Origin: an uncultured Oscillospiraceae bacterium
GTDB taxonomy: Bacteria > Bacillota > Clostridia > Oscillospirales > Oscillospiraceae
DNA length: 44,024 bases
Reading direction: 5' to 3'
Assembly (NCBI GenBank): GCA_910578575.1
Contig: CAJTQP010000015.1
Span: 1 to 44,024, forward strand
The notes under the pieces were generated by a model. The model was given only the letters and a program-made list of their open reading frames with translations. It had not been told where the DNA came from and did no database searches. Positions 1 through 5,994 of the stretch are shown here, in pieces (within the stretch, counting starts at the first letter, position 1; every line of letters begins with the position of its first letter). The translations under genes were made by a program, and so were the position numbers.

Positions 1-79
1 CCTTTCCGGCCTGCGGCCTGTCGTGTTGTTCGACTATGGTTGTATTATACACCACAAAAGGTGTATAATCAATAGGCAA
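1..79. repeat. Left arm of perfect 79-bp inverted repeat
   Basis: Bases 1-79 are the exact reverse complement of 447-525. The arms flank a 367-bp unique centre holding the small regulator gene at 174. The repeat reaches base 1, so its true outer end is not seen. Each arm contains one outward promoter and one palindrome. It may be an inverted duplication, an invertible segment or an assembly artefact at a contig end. Confidence 0.95.
44..72 (-). promoter_or_regulatory. Outward promoter with operator palindrome, left arm
   Basis: This mirrors the right-arm promoter. On the minus strand it reads TTGATT (67-72), a 17-bp spacer, then TATAAT (44-49), pointing out of the window to the left. A palindrome with 10-bp arms (44-53 and 60-69, six-base centre) fills the spacer and covers the -10. 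That layout suits repression by a dimeric HTH protein. The gene it would drive lies outside the window. Confidence 0.6.
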
Positions 80-121
80 TATACACTGTATATAGTGCTT
101 AATTTTGTGCAAAATAGACAC

Positions 122-150
122 TTTACGTGGTGTATAAAAAAGAATAGAAT
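122..150 (+). promoter_or_regulatory. Probable promoter of the small HTH regulator
   Basis: TTTACG (122-127), a 17-bp spacer and TAGAAT (145-150) lie 23 bases before the ATG at 174. The spacer contains GGTGTATAA (129-137), a half-site of the palindromes in the repeat arms, so autorepression is plausible. The promoter match is moderate. Confidence 0.45.
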
Positions 151-173
151 AGGGAGAAAAGGGGGCGCTGTAT

Positions 174-401
174 ATGGCAATTATTTGTGATAAATTAAAT
201 GAGAAACTTAAACAAAATGGCTATACAACCTACCGTATCCGACGGGAAAAACTCTTGGGAGAAAGTGCGTTACAAGCCTTGCGGGAAGGCAAGGTCCCTA
301 ATCTCACGTTGAGTACCATTGATCGCCTTTGCTGTGCCCTCGACTGCCAGCCAGGGGACCTGTTGGAGTATGTTGCAACAAGCAACGAGGGTAAGGGATA
401 A
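174..401 (+). CDS. Small Cro/CI (HTH_26-like) transcriptional regulator
   Basis: This 75-residue protein is almost entirely one helix-turn-helix domain. It resembles the HTH_26 / YozG-type family: the stretch LREGKVPNLTLSTIDRLCCA and the ending QPGDLLEYV are typical of that group. The ATG has a purine-rich site (AAAAGGGGG, 157-165) eight bases upstream. It is the only gene between the inverted repeats. Half-sites TATACAC/GTGTATA occur around it and in both arms, so it probably represses itself and both outward promoters. No strong terminator separates it from the right-arm promoter, so read-through into the gene at 533 is possible. The fold call is good; the target assignment is inference from layout. 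Confidence 0.8.
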   Translation: MAIICDKLNEKLKQNGYTTYRIRREKLLGESALQALREGKVPNLTLSTIDRLCCALDCQPGDLLEYVATSNEGKG

Positions 402-446
402 ACACCATATAAAGTGTATAAAAAGAGCTTGTGGTATTTGTTGCTT

Positions 447-525
447 TTGCCTATTGATTATACACCTTTTGTGGTGTATAATACAACCATAGTCGAACAA
501 CACGACAGGCCGCAGGCCGGAAAGG
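447..525. repeat. Right arm of perfect 79-bp inverted repeat
   Basis: This is the exact reverse complement of bases 1-79. The arm ends eight bases before the ATG at 533 and includes most of that gene's purine-rich ribosome site (AAAGGG, 521-526). The gene to the right therefore takes its promoter, operator and leader from the repeat. Confidence 0.95.
454..482 (+). promoter_or_regulatory. Outward promoter with operator palindrome, right arm
   Basis: TTGATT (454-459), a 17-bp spacer and a perfect TATAAT (477-482) point toward the gene at 533. A palindrome with arms ATTATACACC (457-466) and GGTGTATAAT (473-482) covers the spacer and the -10. A protein bound there would block RNA polymerase, so the site is a strong candidate operator for the regulator at 174. 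Confidence 0.7.
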
Positions 526-532
526 GAATATC

Positions 533-790
533 ATGAAAAAGTATGTCGTTATAGGGGGGCAATACCAGTCTTACGCTTATGGTGAGGCTGACACGCTGGT
601 CGGCGCAAAGCGGATCGCCACTGCCAATGTCGAGTATTGGGACAACTGGCAGGGTTGGCACTATCCGGCCATTTATCGGGCCGAGGATGTAGAGCCTATC
701 AACAACTTTTATGGCGAGGGATATGCCCCTGCTTTCGGAGCAATCCCAGTGGCCACAAGAGCTTATGGGGAGCGCTGGGTTAACGCCTGA
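533..790 (+). CDS. Hypothetical small protein, element-associated
   Basis: The product is 85 residues, rich in Tyr, Gly and Ala, and opens with MKKYVVIGGQYQSYAYGEA. I do not recognise a family. It has no predicted membrane segment and no cysteine pattern. The ATG follows AAAGGG by six bases, and the gene sits directly behind the strong repeat-borne promoter. It therefore appears to be the first gene of a short operon with the zinc-ribbon protein at 820 and the unknown at 1596. Small proteins of this kind are common in Clostridia prophages and conjugative elements. That assignment rests on context only. Confidence 0.65.
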   Translation: MKKYVVIGGQYQSYAYGEADTLVGAKRIATANVEYWDNWQGWHYPAIYRAEDVEPINNFYGEGYAPAFGAIPVATRAYGERWVNA

Positions 791-819
791 CAAAAACCTG
801 CAACTGCGAGGTGGCAGAA

Positions 820-1578
820 ATGAGAATGCGTAAGTGCAAATCATGCGGCAAGGAGTTCCAGGGCAGCGGTGAGCAACGCCTCTGCCCTGATTGCCGCAAA
901 CAAGCCTACGTTGCTTCCGTTATGCGACTCCGCAAGTGTGTTGTCTGTGGCGCGACATTTCCGGGCGGCCCCAGGGCCAAATATTGCACAGAATGCCGGA
1001 AAGAGCGCGCCAAGCGGAGCGCAAGGGAGTACGCTCAGCGGAAAGCTGCGGGAAACACACGTCCTCTAGGCAGTGTAGATATCTGCCAAGTGTGCGGGGG
1101 GGAATATGTCGTTGAGAGTGGACTGCAAAAATACTGTCCGTCTTGCGCTGCTGAGGCCGTCCGTCAAGTCATCCTCCCCCAAAAGCGGGAGAGAGCAGCC
1201 CAACACAGAGACGAGTTTGCAGCCCGAAAAAAAGAGCTAAAGGTCGATAGCGCGATTTGCGCCTATTGTGGCAAGCCATACACATCAACTAGCCCAACTG
1301 TGACCTGTAGTCCGGAGTGCGCCCGCGAGTATGCCAGGATCGTCCAGGGGATGGTAGATTATAAAAGAGGCAGGCGCAAAAGCCCACCGTCTCACGAGCG
1401 GTACATCAGTGGCTTGCCTCAATCCGATTTGACGGGTGTTAGCTACCACCGCAACTCCAACAAATGGCAAGTGGTACACAATGGCAAGTATATTGGGCTT
1501 TTCCTGTCGCAGGAGGAGGCAGAGGCCACAAAAAGGAGATTGGAGGGGCAAGACTATGCCGACAAAAACAATAGATAA
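820..1578 (+). CDS. Four-zinc-ribbon protein with C-terminal AP2-like domain
   Basis: The 252-residue basic protein carries four successive CxxC...CxxC ribbons: CKSCGKEF...CPDC, CVVCGATF...CTEC, CQVCGGEY...CPSC and CAYCGKPY...CSPEC. They are joined by Arg/Lys-rich linkers. The C-terminal part (GVSYHRNSNKWQVVHNGKYI and following) resembles the AP2-type DNA-binding domain found in phage HNH nucleases. A DNA- or RNA-binding role is likely. No nuclease motif is visible, so it could be a regulator or a nuclease accessory. I chose ATG at 820 because GAGGTG (808-813) lies six bases upstream; the in-frame GTG at 811 would overlap that site. Confidence 0.75.
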   Translation: MRMRKCKSCGKEFQGSGEQRLCPDCRKQAYVASVMRLRKCVVCGATFPGGPRAKYCTECRKERAKRSAREYAQRKAAGNTRPLGSVDICQVCGGEYVVESGLQKYCPSCAAEAVRQVILPQKRERAAQHRDEFAARKKELKVDSAICAYCGKPYTSTSPTVTCSPECAREYARIVQGMVDYKRGRRKSPPSHERYISGLPQSDLTGVSYHRNSNKWQVVHNGKYIGLFLSQEEAEATKRRLEGQDYADKNNR

Positions 1579-1595
1579 GACAAGGGGGGATCAAG

Positions 1596-1886
1596 ATGAC
1601 GAGACTTACTGACGGGACAAGGACCGCAGAGATCACGATCAACGAGTGGGACGGGAGCGAGTACACGCCTGATTGGAGCAACGACTTTTTTGAGGTCGGC
1701 AACCTCCCTCTGGTTTGGGTAGGCGCCATCGACGGTGAGGCCCACAAAGTTGAGGATGTAGACTACTGCATTGAGCAAGCCAATGATTGGGCATCCTATC
1801 GGGGCGATTTTTATGATCCAGAGGCCCAAGTGCGGGATGCGGCCCGCGGAATTGAGCGGTGTGTCAATGTGGGGACACTCAAATGA
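1596..1886 (+). CDS. Hypothetical acidic protein
   Basis: This 96-residue acidic protein has many Trp and Tyr residues (for example EWDGSEYTPDW). I do not recognise the family and see no catalytic motif. The ATG follows a GGGGGG purine site by five bases. It lies 17 bases after the zinc-ribbon gene and probably shares its transcript. Size and context fit accessory genes of phages or integrative elements. Its stop codon overlaps the ATG of a possible 34-codon reading frame. Confidence 0.6.
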   Translation: MTRLTDGTRTAEITINEWDGSEYTPDWSNDFFEVGNLPLVWVGAIDGEAHKVEDVDYCIEQANDWASYRGDFYDPEAQVRDAARGIERCVNVGTLK

Positions 1887-1987
1887 GATGCAAGGCTAAA
1901 AACATGGTTTACAACCTGCCGGGCGTTGACAACGACCCAGAGTACACACAAGGCCAGAGGAATCACTCCTCTGGCCTTGTCTTATGA
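1883..1987 (+). CDS. Possible 34-residue peptide, translationally coupled
   Basis: An ATGA overlap with the preceding gene opens a frame starting MRCKAKNMVYNLPGVDNDPE and ending at 1987. The last third is coded by a 13-bp perfect hairpin (1948-1980). It may be a real leader-type peptide, the truncated start of a longer element protein, or chance. It has no independent ribosome site. Confidence 0.3.
   Translation: MRCKAKNMVYNLPGVDNDPEYTQGQRNHSSGLVL
1948..1980 (+). terminator. 13-bp perfect hairpin closing the first small operon
   Basis: Arms ACAAGGCCAGAGG (1948-1960) and its complement (1968-1980) surround a seven-base loop. Only a weak T-rich stretch follows (TGTCTTATG). It probably ends or processes the 533-1886 transcript, but it is not a classic intrinsic terminator. 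Confidence 0.5.
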
Positions 1988-3076
1988 AAGGATTTGCGTT
2001 GCCCTCCCGATCTTCCTGCCTATTGACGCCGCCTAGATGAGCGCAGGCGGGGAAACGTGTCTGTACTGCGGAGAATAGAGGCAGGCCCCAGAGCCACCAG
2101 GAGGACGTCTTGCCCGTGTAAAGATACTCTGACCCTCTGTCGGGGCTTGGCTTGCCTTGCGGGCGATTATGCGAGGTGTCAGGGGCATGGGAAGGGATTC
2201 TGGCCCTATACGCGCGCGTGTACGTGCGCGTTAATTGCGCGCCCGTTTTACTCCAGTATCAATCCATAAAATAACAACACGCACCAAACAACAACATGGG
2301 CAAGGCCGGAAAAGGTGGAAAGTAACGGGAACCCAAGGAGAGGATGAAGGGCCACAAGCCAAGGTGGATAGACCAACGCAGGGCAAATCAAAGTGGCGGG
2401 AGGGGAAGGAGTGCCAGGGCCAGGGCTGGGAGTGCAGGGAGGGCGGGGAGAAGGCGGGGGAGGGGAGGGAAGAGTCGCCGCGGCGTTGTTGTTCAGCGGC
2501 GGGAAAATCCATCTTGCATTGAGGGGGGAACTGCGCCCAATGGCTGAGACTGGGGCGTCAAGCATATACACAACCAAAACTGTTGCAAATGCAACAAAAG
2601 GTCGTTTAATGTTTCGATTACTATTAGTAACCACAACATTAAACGGCTTTTTTACCTTATTTTGGAATTGATGAGAGGGGGAGAGAGGAAAAAGTTGACA
2701 AAACACCCCCTGGTTTACAGTTCCAAGTTGCTATTTTCTCCCCCCCACGCCTAGTAGCTCTTCCCCCTCCCCCCACGTTCCCGTCCTTCCATCAATAACC
2801 CCACGCCTTCCTCCCAGACCCAACATGCACCGCCGCCGCTACTACCACGACAAACACCTGCGCCCTTCCTAATCTGCACATGAGTGCTAGGTGAGCCATA
2901 GTTGAGCGCCGATAAAAATCCATTTGCACACTCCAGTATGATGAGGATAGAAGGGATGTGATTTTATGACGAGAGCAGAGCGGGAAGCAAACCCGGAGGA
3001 ATCAAAATAAAAAGCCGCCATCTGCGCTGTAAATGGCAGGCTGTGCGGCAGCAGAAAGGAGGAGGGGATTAGAGCG
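1988..3076. other. 1.1-kb gap without a convincing gene
   Basis: No reading frame here looks like protein. Bases 2006-2083 can fold: CCTGCCTATT pairs with AATAGAGGCAGG around an inner CCGCCT/AGGCGG hairpin. A GC alternation rich in CGCG lies at 2210-2245. The plus strand is strongly purine-rich with many G-runs at about 2330-2475 and pyrimidine-rich at about 2730-2880. A terminator sits at 2603-2653. The gap may hold a structured RNA, an origin or a transfer site. I cannot assign it to a known class. Confidence 0.5.
2581..2653 (+). terminator. Nested-hairpin terminator with upstream palindrome
   Basis: An 11-bp stem CGTTTAATGTT (2603-2613) pairs with 2635-2645 and is followed by GC and six T (2648-2653). 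Its loop contains a second perfect palindrome, TTACTA-T-TAGTAA (2618-2630). A separate palindrome TGTTGCA-AA-TGCAACA (2581-2596) sits just upstream. The T-run makes intrinsic termination on the plus strand likely. No upstream gene is recognised, which hints at a non-coding transcript. Confidence 0.65.
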
Positions 3077-4024
3077 ATGGAAACGATCCTCCTTGGTGAT
3101 GCGCCGGAGCTGATGCGGACCCTGGAGACGGAAAGCGTCCACACCTGCGTGACCTCACCGCCCTATTACAATCTGCGGGATTATGGGGTCACCGGACAGA
3201 TTGGTATGGAGGAAACGCCGGAGGAGTACATAGCCAAGTTGGTGGACGTGTTCCGGGAGGTTCGGCGGGTTTTGCGCCAGGACGGGACGCTGTGGGTAAA
3301 CATCGGGGACAGCTACGCCACCAGGTCCGGGCCGCAGCCGCCGACCAACACCAGGAACGCCCACGGACACACTAGAAAAGAACTGCCAGGCGGTTACAAG
3401 TGCAAGGACTTGATGGGAATCCCGTGGCTTTTGGCCTTTGCCCTGCGGGCGGATGGGTGGTATCTGCGGCAGGATATTATATGGAACAAACCCAACGCCA
3501 TGCCGGAGAGCGTCAAGGACCGATGCACAAAAAGCCATGAATACATCTTTCTGTTATCGAAGACGGACCGTTACTACTTTGATGCAGATGCTATTAGAGA
3601 ACCGTTTTCTACGCCACCGAGAGCTGGGGAACGGAGAAGCTATCGACCCGGAACATCATCAAGTTTTGATGTAAACGATGGACACCTTGCGCAGAAAGGA
3701 AATTTTGCCGGGCTACCGCTAAATCCAAAGGGGCGGAACAAGCGAGATGTCTGGTCGGTCAGCACAGGTGGATTTAAGGGAGCACACTTCTCCGTATTCC
3801 CGGATGGATTGGTAGAGCCGTGTATATTGGCCGGGTGCCCGGAGGGCGGAACTGTCCTAGACCCGTTCGCCGGGAGCGGGACCACCGGCGTGGTGGCCAA
3901 GCGCCTGTGGCGGAATTTCGTGGGCGTGGAGATCAAGCCGGACTATTGGGAAATGGCCACGGACCGGATCGCCGCCACCACGCCGGAGTTTAAGCAGATG
4001 ACGTTGGAAGAGGAGGGGACATGA
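3077..4024 (+). CDS. Orphan beta-class DNA methyltransferase (N4-C or N6-A)
   Basis: This 315-residue enzyme transfers methyl from S-adenosylmethionine to an exocyclic amino group in DNA. Catalytic motif IV is SPPY (residues 27-30, in SPPYYNLRDYG). The cofactor motif is DPFAGSGTTG (262-271), so the order IV then I makes it beta class. SPPY favours N4-cytosine but N6-adenine enzymes also use it. GGAGGAGGGG lies eight bases before the ATG. There is no cognate restriction gene in view. Neighbours are small phage-type genes overlapping by ATGA, so it is probably a phage or element anti-restriction methylase. The recognition site cannot be predicted from sequence. Confidence 0.9.
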   Translation: METILLGDAPELMRTLETESVHTCVTSPPYYNLRDYGVTGQIGMEETPEEYIAKLVDVFREVRRVLRQDGTLWVNIGDSYATRSGPQPPTNTRNAHGHTRKELPGGYKCKDLMGIPWLLAFALRADGWYLRQDIIWNKPNAMPESVKDRCTKSHEYIFLLSKTDRYYFDADAIREPFSTPPRAGERRSYRPGTSSSFDVNDGHLAQKGNFAGLPLNPKGRNKRDVWSVSTGGFKGAHFSVFPDGLVEPCILAGCPEGGTVLDPFAGSGTTGVVAKRLWRNFVGVEIKPDYWEMATDRIAATTPEFKQMTLEEEGT

Positions 4025-4168
4025 AACCAATCAAGAATTTTTGAGTGTGCTCCCATATTTTGTTGGATGGATGGGGACAGATGGAATAATTTCGATGGGG
4101 AACAGTGTCCGTTTGAAGCTCGATATTGGATGCCGCTCCCAAAACCGCCGAAGGAGGAAACTACATGA
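4021..4168 (+). pseudogene. DUF551-like small phage protein, frameshifted
   Basis: An ATG overlapping the methyltransferase stop opens MKPIKNF and then meets TGA at 4042-4044. If one T of the run 4038-4042 is skipped, the frame stays open for about 48 codons to 4168. It then ends in RYWMPLPKPPKEE, the typical C-terminal signature of DUF551 phage proteins. The intact version would overlap both neighbours by ATGA, as in a compact phage operon. The site reads TTT TGA G, which would also suit +1 slippage as in prfB. A true frameshift or a homopolymer sequencing error is more likely. Confidence 0.6.
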
Positions 4169-4416
4169 CTAACGCAGAAAGAATCCGCACCTTGCAGGAA
4201 CGGGAGCTGGCAGAGTTTTTGCAGGCGGTACATGACAATCCCTGTGAAGCCTGTTGCAACAACTTTGACCGATGCCGACGTAACAATGCGTGGGAACCGG
4301 ATTGCAAAAAGCATTATCTTGAGTGGCTGCGAAGCGAGGCAGTTTGCTTAGAATCCCAAACACATTGTAAAAATCAAGTGAAACGGCTAGTCGATGCCGG
4401 AGAGCTGCGAGGATGA
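4165..4416 (+). CDS. Hypothetical small cysteine-containing phage-type protein
   Basis: This 83-residue protein begins MTNAERIRTLQERELAEFL. It contains CEACCNNFDRC followed by a further Cys and a WLRSEA ending. This layout (a short helical start, a Cys cluster and a WLK/WLR motif) is common among small Clostridia phage proteins of unknown function, possibly metal binding. I chose ATG at 4165 because AGGAGG (4152-4157) lies seven bases upstream and the ATG overlaps the previous frame's stop. Confidence 0.65.
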   Translation: MTNAERIRTLQERELAEFLQAVHDNPCEACCNNFDRCRRNNAWEPDCKKHYLEWLRSEAVCLESQTHCKNQVKRLVDAGELRG

Positions 4417-4440
4417 GCTAGAGCGAGAGGGGGCGAAAGA

Positions 4441-4833
4441 TTGATTTTGTTATTTGGTTTTATTTCCTTTTTATTTGGCTTGGCAGTTGGATTTTTTCTG
4501 GGAGGATATCGGGAACAGACGAAAAAAGAGAAGAAAACAGATCTCTACATCCTTGGAAAAAGCGACTGCGAAAATTGTGTAAAAATGAGAACGGTCGATT
4601 CGACAGGATGGGTAAGATGCAGCGAGTTTACTACATTATATGATAAGCCGAAACACTGTAATCGCTACAAAAGGATCGAACCACAAAACGAATATCATTC
4701 GAATTGCAAGAAGGACTACATGAAACGGCCTAGAGCGGCCGTGGAGATACCAGCGCCCCCAGATGAGTGGTCAGATGACATGAAAAGGTTGTATAAATCT
4801 GTAATAGATAGCTTGACCGGAGACAGCGAGTGA
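4441..4833 (+). CDS. Hypothetical membrane-anchored phage-type protein
   Basis: The 130-residue product starts with one hydrophobic segment (about residues 2-22, ending in a GFFLGGY turn). A Lys/Glu-rich stretch and a soluble domain follow, with cysteines in CENCVKM, CSEF, HCNRY and CKKDY. The start is TTG with AGAGGGGG about seven bases upstream. I do not recognise the family. The N-terminal anchor followed by a small Cys domain is often seen in prophage genes. A terminator follows at 4896, so this is the last gene of the accessory block. Confidence 0.6.
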   Translation: MILLFGFISFLFGLAVGFFLGGYREQTKKEKKTDLYILGKSDCENCVKMRTVDSTGWVRCSEFTTLYDKPKHCNRYKRIEPQNEYHSNCKKDYMKRPRAAVEIPAPPDEWSDDMKRLYKSVIDSLTGDSE

Positions 4834-4895
4834 GGCCAAACCGACTGGCATTTCGGAGGCTGTGATAGTGGGCTAAAGAGGGACTATGAGGGATA

Positions 4896-4945
4896 CGCAA
4901 AGCAGCCCAACTAGGACTGATCCAGTTGGGCTGCTTTGCGGTTTT
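4896..4945 (+). terminator. Strong intrinsic terminator ending the accessory block
   Basis: A 17-bp perfect stem (4896-4912 with 4924-4940) around an 11-base loop is followed by GGTTTT. It closes the plus-strand genes before the tRNA-Ser pair. Confidence 0.85.
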
Positions 4946-5060
4946 GAGTTGGAAAATGCTAACTACCGCGCTAACTACACGATTGCGCCACATTATTTTT
5001 ACAAAAATCCATAGGAAGAATACAAAAAATGGAAAACGCTCAAAACAGGAGATTTCAAAA

Positions 5061-5104
5061 GAAAAAGACCGAAAACACACAAAATCAGGTGTTTTCGGTC
5101 TTTT
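5061..5104 (-). terminator. Terminator of the tRNA-Ser transcript, possibly bidirectional
   Basis: Arms GACCGAAAACAC (5067-5078) and its complement (5089-5100) form a 12-bp stem. On the minus strand five T follow (5062-5066), directly after the tRNA 3' end. On the plus strand TTTT (5101-5104) follows. Confidence 0.85.
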
Positions 5105-5195
5105 GGCGGAGAAGGAGAGATTTGAACTCTCGCGACGCTCAACACGCCCTACTCCCTTAGCAGGGGAGCCCCTTCGGCCACTTGGGTACTTCTCC
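5104..5195 (-). tRNA. tRNA-Ser (anticodon GCU)
   Basis: On the minus strand a seven-base acceptor stem GGAGAAG/CTTCTCC closes the cloverleaf. The anticodon loop is CTGCTAA, giving GCU. A long variable arm typical of serine tRNAs and a GTTCAAATC T-loop follow. The discriminator is G and CCA is encoded. It is transcribed after the neighbouring tRNA-Ser from one promoter. Its 3' end faces the accessory region, the usual arrangement for an integration site. Confidence 0.95.
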
Positions 5196-5223
5196 AAGTT
5201 CCAAATCAGTGGAAAATTAAAAT

Positions 5224-5310
5224 TGGCGGAGAGAGTGGGATTCGAACCCACGGCCCTTTCGGGTCACCGGTTTTCAAGACCGGCTCCTTAAACCGCTCGG
5301 ACATCTCTCC
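5224..5310 (-). tRNA. tRNA-Ser (anticodon UGA)
   Basis: The minus-strand cloverleaf begins GGAGAGATG. It has anticodon loop CTTGAAA (UGA), a long variable arm, T-loop GTTCGAATC and encoded CCA. It lies 28 bases upstream of tRNA-Ser(GCU) in the direction of transcription and shares its promoter at 5343-5371. Confidence 0.95.
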
Positions 5311-5342
5311 GTATTGAAGTGCCCCGGCTAGATGCAAGAGTT

Positions 5343-5371
5343 ATAATACCACGGGAGCTCGGCCTTGTCAA
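5343..5371 (-). promoter_or_regulatory. Promoter of the tRNA-Ser pair
   Basis: On the minus strand, TTGACA (5366-5371), a 17-bp spacer and TATTAT (5343-5348) lie 33 bases before the first tRNA. The rest of the gap 5311-5650 shows no convincing gene; the plus-strand frame at 5319-5570 has no recognisable protein features. Confidence 0.8.
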
Positions 5372-5650
5372 GTCAAAATACGGAAAAGAGGAGAAATTTT
5401 TTCAGTGTGTGCGGAAACCATACGCAAAGGCGGAAAATACGCGGGAAATGGAGAGAAAATTTCGACACAATGAGGGAAAGCTTTATGGAATCCTGTTCCT
5501 TTTTGCGGCAATCTTGCGAATGCTGTGGAAAAACCTTGAAATCCGTCAAACGAAAATCCTTTTCAAATAGAGGGTTTGACGTTAAAATAAAGCTACAAAT
5601 TAGTTACAAATTGATAAAGCCAACGACACAACAAATCGGAGGAAAGCCCT

Positions 5651-5920
5651 ATGAGAGAATTTTCAATTGGTCAAGTAGAGCAAAGTACCTCTTCTGGAGG
5701 CCGGATGATCTGCCTCTACCAAATTTTGGTTCGCGATGTTCCCCCTCCGGTGTGCTGCGAGAGTTATGGGATTCGCATTACGGACCTGGATAGCGGGGAG
5801 AATGAGGAGGTGCCGGACATTACCATTTTTCCGGAACGCATCCAAGCGTTGGCGCAGATGCTTCTGCAAGGGGGTGTCACGCCCTGTACACTGCGCGACG
5901 TGGTAGACGATTGGCTCTGA
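5651..5920 (+). CDS. DUF6514-like small protein
   Basis: This 89-residue protein opens MREFSIGQVEQSTSSGGR. It has a YGIRITDLDSGE strand-rich centre, then IFPERIQALAQMLLQGGVTP and a final LRDVVDDWL. The YGI..., FP...V..L...L, ...VTP...L.DVV.DWL pattern matches my memory of DUF6514, a Clostridia family of unknown role. CGGAGGAAAG lies about seven bases upstream of the ATG. It precedes the ATPase at 5995 by 74 bases and may share its transcript. Confidence 0.65.
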   Translation: MREFSIGQVEQSTSSGGRMICLYQILVRDVPPPVCCESYGIRITDLDSGENEEVPDITIFPERIQALAQMLLQGGVTPCTLRDVVDDWL

Positions 5921-5994
5921 GCCCTGGTCGGTGACCGATGGCGGGGTTTCTACATACGATAAAAAAGAACCATGTTATGTTAGGAGGAGATCGT

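Noticed and set aside
2235..2706. Several overlapping frames on both strands in the purine-rich gap
   Set aside because: Their composition (Gly/Arg or Pro/Ser runs) simply reflects the biased tract; none has a convincing start or motif.
4889..5200. Direct repeat of the tRNA-Ser 3' end as an attachment site
   Set aside because: I searched bases 1-5100 by eye for a second copy of the tRNA 3' end and found none.
5319..5570. Plus-strand 83-codon frame next to the tRNA genes
   Set aside because: It overlaps the tRNA promoter, starts without a good ribosome site and shows no protein-like pattern.
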